A DNA stretch of 64,000 nucleotides from a bacterium. Lineage in GTDB: Bacteria; Bacillota; Clostridia; Oscillospirales; Ruminococcaceae. This document shows positions 40,470-48,144 of the stretch, piece after piece. The DNA lies in NCBI GenBank assembly GCA_004561545.1, contig SFVK01000004.1, positions 109,996 through 173,995 of the forward strand. The letters run 5' to 3'. The notes below the pieces were generated by a model. It did no database searches. It was not told where the DNA came from and saw only the letters and a list, made by a program, of their open reading frames with translations. Positions within the stretch are counted from its first letter, which is position 1, and the number at the start of each line of letters is the position of its first letter. The translations under genes were made by a program, and so were the position numbers.

Positions 40470-40698
40470 CCGGGTACCGGTGCAGAAGCTGGGCGATCCG
40501 CTGCTGGTTGGCGAGACCTACCCCAATGCTGGGAGCCAATACAAGGTGCTGAAGGTGGAAGGGTACTATGGGGATGCCTGGGTACAGAACATCAAAAGCG
40601 GATGGACCTGCAAGGCACACCGCCCGGCCCTGTACCTGATGCCGGATGGACAGATCGAGCTGCAATGGGCTTACAGCACAGAGGGGCATTTCGAATAA
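40447..40698 (+). CDS. Phage early protein, unknown function
   Basis: 83-aa protein with beta-rich pattern (QYKVLKVEGYYGDAWVQNIKSGWTCKAHRPALYLMPDGQIELQW), perhaps an SH3-like barrel. ATG 40447 with GGAGG 10 nt upstream; a TTG at 40441 is less likely. It overlaps the previous gene, so translation is probably coupled. Ribozyme copy 2 follows its stop by 46 bp. Confidence 0.65.
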   Translation: MTLIQKNDRVPVQKLGDPLLVGETYPNAGSQYKVLKVEGYYGDAWVQNIKSGWTCKAHRPALYLMPDGQIELQWAYSTEGHFE

Positions 40699-40744
40699 AT
40701 CGCTTGCACAATGTTGCAAAGTAAATATGCTGGATATGACAACA

Positions 40745-40807
40745 GCCGAAACGGCCCTGCGGGGCCGTCTGCCGGGAACGGCCGCCCGGTACTGATGATG
40801 GCAGGTC
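40745..40807 (+). ncRNA. Hammerhead-like ribozyme (type II), copy 2
   Basis: Same architecture as copy 1. Stem III ACGGCCC/GGGCCGU with UGCG loop, GUC cleavage site (cut expected after 40769), stem I UGCCGGG/CCCGGUA with loop AACGGCCG, CUGAUGA core, GGCAGGUC tail. Loop I GGCC still pairs with GGUC through one G-U, so the pseudoknot is kept although the loop sequence changed. It lies between two early genes, 33 nt before the next start. Confidence 0.8.
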
Positions 40808-40840
40808 GGGTTTTCCATAATGAACAGGAAGGAGGAGCAA

Positions 40841-41035
40841 ATGGAAAACAAAATTATTGTTAGCGTTCCTGATCATATATATTTCAGGCGACGCCGCGTA
40901 AAACAGGCGCTGAAAGATGTGCAGAGAATCTTCTTAGACTACAAAGTTCCCTTTGAGATAGAAGAAGACATGGGAAAAGAATTCACAGTGTCCGAATCTG
41001 GAGAATGCAAGTCAAAAAGGAAAGCCAGCCATTAG
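40841..41035 (+). CDS. Small phage protein, unknown function
   Basis: 64-aa charged protein (DHIYFRRRRVKQALKDVQRIFLDYKVPFEIEEDM). ATG 40841 has a strong AAGGAGGAGC upstream; an earlier ATG at 40820 lacks one. Its 3' end overlaps the end of the opposing gene at 41012 by 24 bp. The coding region is AT-richer than its neighbours. Confidence 0.6.
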   Translation: MENKIIVSVPDHIYFRRRRVKQALKDVQRIFLDYKVPFEIEEDMGKEFTVSESGECKSKRKASH

Positions 41036-41653
41036 TTCCACGCTATTGACAATTTTCTTAAGATCAACGAGATTTTTGTAATGAAATTTCTCCATCAACA
41101 AAACGCAATGTTCTACGGTTGTGCGCCTGATTTCGGCCAGTGAAGCGCCTTGAAAAATCAGAAGCACAGGGGCCGCGAACAATTCTGAAGGAACAAAGCC
41201 ATAGCGTTCACTAAACGATTTCAGAACATAGGGGTCTGCAGTATAAACGTCTTCACCATTGATTACATAATCTTGAGGTTCAAGGGGACTTTGCCCATCC
41301 ATTCCATCGCCATAATAATACTGCTCTGCCTCGTATTTTTTGTATTGTGCGCAGATTTTTGACATAAACGTGGCAATTTTTCCTGTGCTATCCAAAGTAG
41401 CAAACAAGAGATTCAATCTGTGATCCAAAATATAGATCCGAATATCAGGAGAAATCTCTTTTTTTCGCGGCCTTAATGTGGCCATCTGTGTTGAATACGA
41501 CATAACGCGGTCATGTAAATTTTCAAGATATGTGGGCCATATATTGCACGTTTCCTTTAAAAGCTGCGTGCAGTACAAAGAAATATCATAGCGAAGCAGT
41601 GGTAGGTCCTGTTTCAGTGGGGGAGCAAAACCAGTAATACTGTAATAATTCAT
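41012..41653 (-). CDS. Antisense accessory (moron-like) gene, unknown function
   Basis: 213 aa from ATG 41653 (GAGAGG upstream); longer frames extend into ribozyme copy 3 and are unlikely. It is the only leftward gene besides the repressor and clearly AT-richer than the rest of the phage, so it is a separately acquired cargo gene that could be expressed in the lysogen. The protein is soluble, Tyr-rich in the middle (CAQYKKYEAEQYYYGDGMDG) and matches nothing I know. Superinfection exclusion or defence is possible by position only. Confidence 0.65.
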   Translation of the reverse strand: MNYYSITGFAPPLKQDLPLLRYDISLYCTQLLKETCNIWPTYLENLHDRVMSYSTQMATLRPRKKEISPDIRIYILDHRLNLLFATLDSTGKIATFMSKICAQYKKYEAEQYYYGDGMDGQSPLEPQDYVINGEDVYTADPYVLKSFSERYGFVPSELFAAPVLLIFQGASLAEIRRTTVEHCVLLMEKFHYKNLVDLKKIVNSVELMAGFPF

Positions 41654-41740
41654 GTTTGGAAACCTCTCTAACGATAGCATAAAGCAGCGCGGCAACACTG
41701 CTCTTATCAATAGGATAACACGAATTGTAAAGATTGAACA

Positions 41741-41804
41741 GCCGAAACGGTCCTGCGGGGCCGTCTGCTGAGGGGTGACCGCCCAGCACTGAAGATGGCA
41801 GGTC
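41741..41804 (+). ncRNA. Hammerhead-like ribozyme (type II), copy 3
   Basis: The most diverged copy and therefore the most informative. Stem III ACGGUCC/GGGCCGU (U-G wobble), GUC cleavage site (cut expected after 41765). Stem I UGCUG(A)GG/CCCAGCA shows two changes that keep pairing relative to copies 1-2 (C-G to U-A, G-U to G-C) plus one bulged A. The core is CUGAAGA, differing only at the position 7 that is variable in hammerheads. The GACC/GGUC pseudoknot is kept. It lies 18 nt before the transposase start. Confidence 0.8.
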
Positions 41805-41822
41805 AAAATTGAGGTGAATGGA

Positions 41823-43808
41823 TTGGAATCGCTACTGAGAACGGCGGAAGTCGCTGGTCTTTTGGGATGCACAGACAGAGCTGTTCGGAAACGAATTTCT
41901 AAAGGACTCCTTCCAGTTCAATGGGATGAGCAGGCTCATGGCTATCTTATACCTGTTTCTGTCCTCCCCCCCGAAGTACAAACCGAATACTACAAGCGCC
42001 ACAGCCAGGCTGTACAGGCCACCGTTGAGAAGAAATTGGGCGGCGCACTGACGCCACCGCCGGCAGAGCCGTTGGACCATTTTACTGCAGCCGAACGGCA
42101 GGAAATCGGCTTCTGGCTGAAAGCGGTGGAAGACTGGCAGACCTACCGAAACCAGTACAGCGATAAGGCTGCGGCGGACGAGGCATTTGTCGCGCAGTTC
42201 AAACTGGATCATGCCGGGGTGGATATCAGCCGCCAGATCCTTTACCGGCGCGGCAGGGCTGTGAAAGACAACAACCTGCGCGCCCTGACCGACAGCCGCG
42301 GCAAGACCCGCAAGGGCAGCTCCAAAATTGACGAGACCGCCTGGGAGGCATTTCTGTCATTCTACCTGGACTACAGAAAATTCTCGGTCAAGGAGTGCTA
42401 CCGGTTCACCGAGCTGTGGGCCGAGGAAGATTTTCCCGACCTGCTGCCGCTTCCGAGCTATACGACCTTTTACCGGCGCGTCACAAACGATGTTCAAAAA
42501 GCGGTGGCGACATTGGCGCGGGACGGCAACAAGAAGATGACGGACCGCTGCGCGCCCTACATACGCCGCGAGTACGAAAATATGGCGTCGAACGACTGCT
42601 GGTTCGCAGATAACCACACGTTTGATGTTATCACGGAGGGAGATGGCGGCAGCCGCCACCGGCTGTATTTGACGGCCTTCTTTGATGCGCGAAGCCAGAT
42701 TTTTGTGGGGGCATACGTTACGGAAGCACCCAGCAGCCAAGCGACCCTGATCGCACTGCGGCGGGCAATTCTGAAATACGGTATCCCCAAGCAGGTATGG
42801 TTGGACAACGGCCACGAATTCACGGCCTTTGACGTGGGCGGACCGGGGCACCATGCCAAGAAGAGCCAGCGGGGCCAGTTCGCGCCGCCGCCGATCTTCC
42901 AGCGTCTGGGCATCAAGGTGATCCACGCCAAGGTCCGAAACGCCCGCGCCAAGACCATAGAGCGCGCTTTCCTGGATGTGAAAAACCAGATCAGCCGGTT
43001 GTTTGAAACATTCTGCGGCGGCACCGTTCTGGAAAAGCCGGAAATGTTGAAAACCAAGTTGAAAAATGGGCACGTTGTCCTGGATGGCGATTTCACCGCC
43101 TCCATCGAGACGCTGCTGGAAGGCTGGTTCAACGAGCGGGAATACGGCGGGGCCGTCATTGAGGATCGCGGCAAGCCGTGCATTGAGGTCTGGCACGACC
43201 GGCTGCAGGAGAAGCGGGTTCCGGCCGACGAAGAACAGCTCAACCTGATGCTGATGCGCAGCACCAGAAAGCAAAAAGTCAAACGCGAAGGCGTTCGCCT
43301 GCTGATCCACGGCAAACCGCTTTGGTATTACGACATGGATTTTGTGCTGGAGAATCAGGGCAAAGAAGTGTATCTGCGATACGACCCAACCAGTCTGAAG
43401 GACGTGCGGGTCTATACCCTGGAAGACAAGTTCATTTGCACATTGCCCGCCTTTGACGAGGTCGTTCTAAAATATGACGCCAGTGCGGACGATATCGGCC
43501 GCGCCATGGCGATACAGAAGCGGTATGAAAAGGCTGTCAAGTCCGCGCTGGAATCCAAAACTGCCAAAATCATTGACACCTATGGCAAGCGTGATGCATT
43601 CGACCTGGTGCTGGCAAAGGCTCGCCGCAATCAACAGGCCCGCATCGTAAGCCAGGATGACAGCGATCCCAAGCTGGTTCGGCTGGTATATGCCGATGAG
43701 GATATGGAGGAAACGCCGCTGCTCCGCGCAGCCAACGGCGAAAACACTATTGATTACGACAAACTGCTGCGCAATTGTGCAAAAAATCACGGAGGTGCTG
43801 AAGAATGA
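41823..43808 (+). CDS. MuA-like DDE transposase
   Basis: 661-aa transposase of a Mu-type phage. The N-terminal helix-turn-helix (TAEVAGLLGCTDRAVRKRISKG) is for end/enhancer binding. The catalytic core has D263 (CWFADNHTFDV), D328 (VWLDNGHEF) and E380 (ARAKTIERAF), then a Mu-transposase C-terminal beta-barrel (about 480-560). TTG 41823 is chosen because GAGGTGA lies 5 nt upstream; GTG 41814 is in frame but has no such signal. It overlaps the AAA+ gene by 4 bp (ATGA). Confidence 0.92.
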   Translation: MESLLRTAEVAGLLGCTDRAVRKRISKGLLPVQWDEQAHGYLIPVSVLPPEVQTEYYKRHSQAVQATVEKKLGGALTPPPAEPLDHFTAAERQEIGFWLKAVEDWQTYRNQYSDKAAADEAFVAQFKLDHAGVDISRQILYRRGRAVKDNNLRALTDSRGKTRKGSSKIDETAWEAFLSFYLDYRKFSVKECYRFTELWAEEDFPDLLPLPSYTTFYRRVTNDVQKAVATLARDGNKKMTDRCAPYIRREYENMASNDCWFADNHTFDVITEGDGGSRHRLYLTAFFDARSQIFVGAYVTEAPSSQATLIALRRAILKYGIPKQVWLDNGHEFTAFDVGGPGHHAKKSQRGQFAPPPIFQRLGIKVIHAKVRNARAKTIERAFLDVKNQISRLFETFCGGTVLEKPEMLKTKLKNGHVVLDGDFTASIETLLEGWFNEREYGGAVIEDRGKPCIEVWHDRLQEKRVPADEEQLNLMLMRSTRKQKVKREGVRLLIHGKPLWYYDMDFVLENQGKEVYLRYDPTSLKDVRVYTLEDKFICTLPAFDEVVLKYDASADDIGRAMAIQKRYEKAVKSALESKTAKIIDTYGKRDAFDLVLAKARRNQQARIVSQDDSDPKLVRLVYADEDMEETPLLRAANGENTIDYDKLLRNCAKNHGGAEE

Positions 43809-44767
43809 AAACCTACAACGAGGAACTGCGGCAGCGCATGATCGCGTACCGCGACAAGGCCAAAGTGGCCGGTATCGCGCAGAACAAAATCGCTTCTGCC
43901 ATCGGTATCAGCCAGACTTTGCTGAGCCAGTATTGCAACGGCAAGTACGAAGGCGATATTTCCGAAACCGAGCGCAAGGTGGAAGAATTTCTAAAAACCA
44001 GAGAGCTTGCCGACCAGGCTCAGGAGCAGAAGGCGCCCTTCCGCAAAACCGGCCAGTACGTTCCGATCAGCGTAAGCGAAGATGTCTACCGCGCTATTCA
44101 GTTCTGTCAGATGGAACGCGGTTTGACAGTCCTGTACGGAGATGCAGGCGTTGGCAAAACGATGGGCGCCAAAAAGTTCGTGCGCGATCATCCGCTGAAT
44201 GCAATTTACTTTCGTTCGACCCCCATCAGCGGCGGGCTGACGGCCACCATGCGCATTTTGGCCGAACATTTAAAGGTCCCGGACTGCCGCAACCGCCAGG
44301 ATCTGGAGCGCGGGATCAAAGCACGCCTGCAGGGAACCGATAAGGTCATCATCATTGATGAGGCGCAGAACTTGAAATATGAGACGCTGCAGGAGCTGTA
44401 CCAGCTGACTGATGAGGATGACAGCACCGGCGAACCCGGTACCGGCATTTGCCTGATCGGCAACCAGGAAGTGTATGACCGTATGTTGGGACGGCAGGAA
44501 GCCCAGTTTGCCCAGCAGTTTACCAGGGTGAAACTGCGGCGGTCTTATTCCGTGGCAAAGATGACACGGGATGACTTTGCAAAGATTTTCCCCATGCTGG
44601 CAGATGATGCGCACAAAAATGAGCTGGACTTCCTGTTCAAGGTGGCGCGCGGCCGCTGGGGTATGCGGGGCGCTGTGACGATCTACGACAACGCCGCCAA
44701 CACGGAAGACATCAGCGAAAAGAACCTGCGGTCATGGGCAATGAACATCGGCGTGGGTGTGCTGTAA
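43805..44767 (+). CDS. MuB-like AAA+ transposition target protein
   Basis: 320-aa ATPase. An N-terminal helix-turn-helix (NKIASAIGISQTLLSQYCNGKY, about 19-42), Walker A GDAGVGKT (112-119) and Walker B VIIIDEAQ with D185-E186 are visible. Sensor region LIGNQEV follows. Its start overlaps the transposase stop (ATGA), so the pair is translated together. Expected to bind target DNA, deliver it to the transposase and give target immunity. Confidence 0.9.
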   Translation: MKTYNEELRQRMIAYRDKAKVAGIAQNKIASAIGISQTLLSQYCNGKYEGDISETERKVEEFLKTRELADQAQEQKAPFRKTGQYVPISVSEDVYRAIQFCQMERGLTVLYGDAGVGKTMGAKKFVRDHPLNAIYFRSTPISGGLTATMRILAEHLKVPDCRNRQDLERGIKARLQGTDKVIIIDEAQNLKYETLQELYQLTDEDDSTGEPGTGICLIGNQEVYDRMLGRQEAQFAQQFTRVKLRRSYSVAKMTRDDFAKIFPMLADDAHKNELDFLFKVARGRWGMRGAVTIYDNAANTEDISEKNLRSWAMNIGVGVL

Positions 44768-44778
44768 AGGAGGAAACC

Positions 44779-45156
44779 ATGAACAAGCTGAAATTTGCGG
44801 TAATCTTCGCCGCCGGCGCGGTGGCCGGGGCGTTTGGTATGTATGCACTGAACGTGGCGCTGGCACGGGACGGCGGCGCCCTGGGCGGCGAGGCATTGGT
44901 GATTCCGTTGGTTGTCCTGCTTCTGTGGGCCGGGTACTGTCTGGGCCACGCCAAGGAGACGGTAGCGGAACTGCTGGACCTGCCGACCGATGAGATCGAG
45001 CCGGCAGACAATGCCGAGTATTGGCATGGGTACACCGAGGGCTACGACGACGCCCTGGCCACCATGGAATTTGCCCGGCCGCCCCGCAAGCGGCCAACCA
45101 AAAAGCGGCGGCGCAGCGACCGGCAGGCTTTGCCGGAACGCCGCAAGGGGGCGTAA
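44779..45156 (+). CDS. Phage membrane protein, two transmembrane helices
   Basis: 125 aa. Helices at about 5-25 (FAVIFAAGAVAGAFGMYAL) and 36-56 (LVIPLVVLLLWAGYCLGHA), then an acidic stretch and a very basic C-terminus (RPPRKRPTKKRRRSDR). ATG 44779 after AAAGGAGGAAA. Located between the transposition genes and Gam. Function unknown. Confidence 0.65.
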   Translation: MNKLKFAVIFAAGAVAGAFGMYALNVALARDGGALGGEALVIPLVVLLLWAGYCLGHAKETVAELLDLPTDEIEPADNAEYWHGYTEGYDDALATMEFARPPRKRPTKKRRRSDRQALPERRKGA

Positions 45157-45252
45157 GCCCCTTCCTTAATGCAGCCGGAGCCGATGGCTCCGCCGGTCCC
45201 AAGCCCGGAAGATGCAGAGGGAGGATCAAATTGGGAGGGAGGTGTACTTTTT

Positions 45253-45654
45253 GTGGACAAGAAGGATTGGGAGAAGGCCAAAGAGCGGCTCATGCTCCCG
45301 TTTGGCAGTGTGAAGCTGATCGCGGACGGTTATGCAGTAACACTGCAAAGAGTGCCGGTCAAAGATATGTTTCACAATGCTATTGCAGTGTTCATCAACG
45401 GAGAATTCAAAGGAAAATGGCTGCTTGAGGATTGTGAGGAGCGCAGGCGTTTTATCGCGCAGAAAGCAGTTCCGGTAATGAGCCGCAAGGCTATAGCTGA
45501 GTACAACAAGGCTCCCAAGGCAGTCCGCCGCAAGTTCAAGGATTTGCGCGATGCGAAGACAATCGAGTATTGCATCTATTGGACCAATTGGAATGCCCTT
45601 GTCAAGCATTTCGAAGCGCACAACCAGGATATTCAGATAGTAAAGGAGGATTGA
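45253..45654 (+). CDS. Phage early protein, unknown function
   Basis: About 133 aa from GTG 45253, which has GGGAGGTG 8 nt upstream; an ATG at 45169 would add a low-complexity Pro/Glu leader. The protein has a beta-rich half (FGSVKLIADGYAVTLQRV...AIAVFINGEFKGKWL) and a helical half. The family looks typical of Mu-like early regions but I cannot name it. Confidence 0.6.
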   Translation: MDKKDWEKAKERLMLPFGSVKLIADGYAVTLQRVPVKDMFHNAIAVFINGEFKGKWLLEDCEERRRFIAQKAVPVMSRKAIAEYNKAPKAVRRKFKDLRDAKTIEYCIYWTNWNALVKHFEAHNQDIQIVKED

Positions 45655-45657
45655 CCT

Positions 45658-45885
45658 ATGGAAAACAAGAAGTCATTTCAGCCCTGTGCTGCTGAGCAGG
45701 TACAGGCGTACATTGACCGGCTGCAGGCCATGATCTTCCCGACCGGCGGCGCGGATCTGCTGTATGCGTACATCGCGCTGACCGCGCTGCGGAACGGTAT
45801 CCGGCCGCTACTGCCGCCCGACGCCGAAGAGTTTGCGCAGCTGCTCGCCAGCAGATTCCAAGCACAGATCGAAGGAGAGGATTGA
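45658..45885 (+). CDS. Small phage protein, unknown function
   Basis: 75-aa helical protein (AAEQVQAYIDRLQAMIFPTGGADLLYAYIALTALRNGIRPLLPPDAEEF). Starts 3 bp after the previous stop and ends 3 bp before gam: tight operon packing. Confidence 0.65.
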   Translation: MENKKSFQPCAAEQVQAYIDRLQAMIFPTGGADLLYAYIALTALRNGIRPLLPPDAEEFAQLLASRFQAQIEGED

Positions 45886-45888
45886 CCT

Positions 45889-46389
45889 ATGGCAAGACGA
45901 AAAGTGACCGCCGCGCCGGTGCTGAGCGACTGGGCCGCGGTGGATCAGGCGCTGCGGGACATCCGCGAGTGCCAGCACGCGCTGACCGAGCTGGCCGTTG
46001 ACCGTGACCGCCGGCTGGACAGCATCAAAAACGAATACGCCAAAACGGCGCTGCCGCTGCAGAACCGCATCAAGCGCCTGGAGTCCGATGTGAAAGACTA
46101 TGTTGACTGTCACCGCGCCGAAATGGCTGGCAAGAGCCGGACGCTCAACTTCGGCACGGTCGGTTACCGGATCAGTAGCAAGCTGATGCTTCCCACCGGC
46201 AAGGTTGCCGAGGCCATCGCCACGCTGAAGGCTATGGGACGGAAAGAGTTCATCAAGACAACGGAATCTTTGGACCGGGAGGCGCTGAAACGCCAGCCGC
46301 TGGAGTTCCTGAATCAGATCGGGGCCTATATCCGCCAGAGCGACGAGTTCTACTACGACGTGTCGGATGAGCAGCCCGATATGACCTAA
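45889..46389 (+). CDS. Gam-like host-nuclease inhibitor
   Basis: 166 aa of the Mu Gam family, which coats linear DNA ends against exonucleases and is Ku-like. A long coiled-coil N-terminus (about 15-85) is followed by RTLNFGTVGYRIS, characteristic of the family, and a C-terminal FYYDVSDEQP tail. It sits between small early genes and the gp16-like gene, as in Mu. Confidence 0.82.
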   Translation: MARRKVTAAPVLSDWAAVDQALRDIRECQHALTELAVDRDRRLDSIKNEYAKTALPLQNRIKRLESDVKDYVDCHRAEMAGKSRTLNFGTVGYRISSKLMLPTGKVAEAIATLKAMGRKEFIKTTESLDREALKRQPLEFLNQIGAYIRQSDEFYYDVSDEQPDMT

Positions 46390-46400
46390 TATGGAGTGCC

Positions 46401-46592
46401 ATGAGTAAACGGGATTGGAGGCTGCTGCAGGCGTACCTGGCTACGGGCCTGTCGCCGGAGCAGATCGAGGAGCTGAAAGCCGCTGCCGGGTTGAAGAAGG
46501 AGGCTGAGGACAATGGCAGCAATCAACACATATCAAGTCCGAAAAATCTATGCCATTGCCGGTGCACTGGGCATGAAGAGCAGAGACGGTGA
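46401..46592 (+). CDS. Small phage protein, unknown function
   Basis: 63-aa ORF; the first 35 residues (MSKRDWRLLQAYLATGLSPE and following) look like a real helical protein, the rest overlaps the next gene by 80 bp in another frame. May be shorter in practice or expressed weakly. Confidence 0.4.
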   Translation: MSKRDWRLLQAYLATGLSPEQIEELKAAAGLKKEAEDNGSNQHISSPKNLCHCRCTGHEEQRR

Positions 46593-47019
46593 CGACGCCC
46601 TGCATGACCTGGTATTTGGGATGACCGGCAAGCAGCACATCAGCGGGCTGACATCGGCCGAGGCCTACGACGTGATCGCTGAGCTGGAAAAGAAGCAGGG
46701 TTCCAATCCCACACCGCGGCGCCGGGGCCGCCCGCAGCGCCCGACGGCACCGGGGCACGCCAGCGAAGGGCAATGCGGCAAAGTATGGCACCTGATGTAT
46801 CGCCTGAACGAATTGAGCCCCAGCAAAGCGCGGCTGGCCGACCGGCTGCGCGGCATTATCAAAAAGGAGCTGGGCATGGATTCCGGGTTTGAAAAGCCGC
46901 TTGCATGGCTGAGTTACCAGGATTGCAGCAAGCTGATCGAAATCCTGAAAGCATACATCGCTTCTGCGGAGAAAAAGGCAGGTGGTGCGAATGGGAGAGT
47001 GGGAAGTCAGGATAGATGA
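46513..47019 (+). CDS. Mu gp16-like regulatory protein
   Basis: 168 aa of the DUF1018/gp16 type found in transposable phages. N-terminal YQVRKIYAIAGALGMKSRDGDDALHDLVFGMTGKQHISGLTSAEAYDVI is the conserved core; a basic linker (TPRRRGRPQRP) joins it to a second copy-like helical half. AAGGAGG 11 nt before ATG 46513. Followed at once by the Mor-like gene, an order seen in Mu-like phages. Confidence 0.8.
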   Translation: MAAINTYQVRKIYAIAGALGMKSRDGDDALHDLVFGMTGKQHISGLTSAEAYDVIAELEKKQGSNPTPRRRGRPQRPTAPGHASEGQCGKVWHLMYRLNELSPSKARLADRLRGIIKKELGMDSGFEKPLAWLSYQDCSKLIEILKAYIASAEKKAGGANGRVGSQDR

Positions 47020-47311
47020 TCTGACGGATAAGCAGAGAGAGGTCGCTGACCTGATCGGTTTTGATAACTATCTGAAACTGATCGAATACTACTCTGCCGA
47101 TACCATTTACATCCCCAAGCCGGACAGTTTTGCACGGATCAAGCGCAACAAGGCCATTGTGGCCGAGTTCAATGGCTATAATTACAACGAACTGGCGAAA
47201 AAATACGGTCTGACTTCTGTAATGATCCGGAACATTATACGAGAGAAAATCCGTGAAACCGGCCGGACGCCACAACCCGAACAGATGAGCCTGTTTGACC
47301 CGCCGGAGTAA
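46991..47311 (+). CDS. Mor-like middle/late transcription activator
   Basis: 106 aa. The N-terminal dimerisation half is VADLIGFDNYLKLIEYYSADTIYIPKPDSFARIKRN; the C-terminal half is a helix-turn-helix (NYNELAKKYGLTSVMIRNIIRE). Matches the Mor/C family that activates Mu middle and late promoters by replacing the -35. ATG 46991 overlaps the gp16-like gene. Last gene before the early terminator, so it should switch on the genes beyond. Confidence 0.82.
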   Translation: MGEWEVRIDDLTDKQREVADLIGFDNYLKLIEYYSADTIYIPKPDSFARIKRNKAIVAEFNGYNYNELAKKYGLTSVMIRNIIREKIRETGRTPQPEQMSLFDPPE

Positions 47312-47349
47312 AATAAAATATTAAAGCATTTCACATTCCCCATTTTACG

Positions 47350-47394
47350 AATCGTGAGTATCATTGTAGATGCAATGATACTCACGATTTTTTA
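47350..47394. terminator. 17-bp terminator ending the early region
   Basis: AATCGTGAGTATCATTG (47350-47366) and CAATGATACTCACGATT (47373-47389) form a perfect 17-bp stem with loop TAGATG, followed by TTTT. It separates early genes from the structural genes and is the longest perfect hairpin in the window. Confidence 0.85.
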
Positions 47395-47405
47395 TGGGGT
47401 GCGAG

Positions 47406-47801
47406 ATGGAAGGAATGCAGTTTGACGCAGGGACCTGGTGGCTGGCAGTGCTGCTGCTCGGCGGCGTGACCGGCCTGCTGTGCTGGCTTTTGAAGCGGAG
47501 CTACGACCGGGTGGAAAAGAAAGCTGAAGGTGCCGTGCCGAAGGCTGAGTTCGACAAGCAGCTGGATTCCTGTAAATCCCAGATCCGGGCGATCCAGGAA
47601 ACCTATACAACCCGCGCCACCCATGATAAGGATATTGACGAGTGCCGGAAGAAGATTTCCAAAATCAGTGAAGTGTACCTGACAAAAGAGGATTTTTACC
47701 GCGAGCAGGCTAAAACCGAGCGGAAGCTCGAACAGCAGAATCAGAAGCTTGACCGCGTGTTGGAGATTTTGATGCAGATGCAGCGGAAGGAGAACGCATG
47801 A
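47406..47801 (+). CDS. Single-TM coiled-coil phage protein (DUF2730-like)
   Basis: About 131 aa. One transmembrane helix near 10-32 (WWLAVLLLGGVTGLLCWLL), then a long coiled coil. Resembles Mu gp25-type DUF2730 proteins. ATG 47406 is preferred; 47394 lacks a Shine-Dalgarno and overlaps the terminator T-run. Overlaps the next gene by 4 bp. Confidence 0.6.
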   Translation: MEGMQFDAGTWWLAVLLLGGVTGLLCWLLKRSYDRVEKKAEGAVPKAEFDKQLDSCKSQIRAIQETYTTRATHDKDIDECRKKISKISEVYLTKEDFYREQAKTERKLEQQNQKLDRVLEILMQMQRKENA

Positions 47802-48136
47802 TGGACCTGAAAGAAAAATTGCTGGCTGAGATGAAACAGAATGAACTTGCCCGCGCCAACGGCAGGGTCATGCGCGCACTGAATGTTCTCTATCCGAAGT
47901 ACAACAGCCTGCGCGGTATCCAGATCGCTTTGTCCGATGACGGTATCGGTGAAGAGCTGTACACCGCGAGCGTGGACTTTCTCGCGCTGGAAGGGTACAT
48001 CCTGCTGCGCACCGTCAAGGACCATGTGCCGGTGCCCGATCTGGCAGACCACAGCTGGGTCGATCTGGAAGGCAAGCTGTCCGGCAAGGGTACCCGCCTG
48101 CTTGAGGGCGGCATGAAAGACAATCTGGTCAACTGA
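47798..48136 (+). CDS. Phage protein, Mu gp26-like position
   Basis: 112 aa, with a winged-helix-like pattern (MRALNVLYPKYNSLRGIQIALSDDGIGEELYTASVDFLALEGYILLR). It occupies the slot between the gp25-like and gp27-like proteins. No catalytic motif; possibly DNA-binding in packaging. Confidence 0.6.
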   Translation: MMDLKEKLLAEMKQNELARANGRVMRALNVLYPKYNSLRGIQIALSDDGIGEELYTASVDFLALEGYILLRTVKDHVPVPDLADHSWVDLEGKLSGKGTRLLEGGMKDNLVN

Positions 48137-48144
48137 GGTGTGTC

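Noticed and set aside
40592..40851. Leftward ORFs running through ribozyme copy 2 and similar ones over copies 1 and 3
   Set aside because: They recur only because the RNA element is repeated; no Shine-Dalgarno and no independent conservation. The shared peptide pattern is the complement of the ribozyme.
40011..41804. CRISPR array or simple mobile repeat (MITE) as explanation of the three repeats
   Set aside because: Only three copies at irregular distances of about 730 and 1000 bp, with no terminal inverted repeats or duplicated targets. The changes between copies follow RNA pairing rules.
44405..44415. Further CTGATGA core as a fourth hammerhead
   Set aside because: It is within the MuB-like coding sequence (codons for Thr-Asp-Glu) and lacks the GAAA and stem elements.
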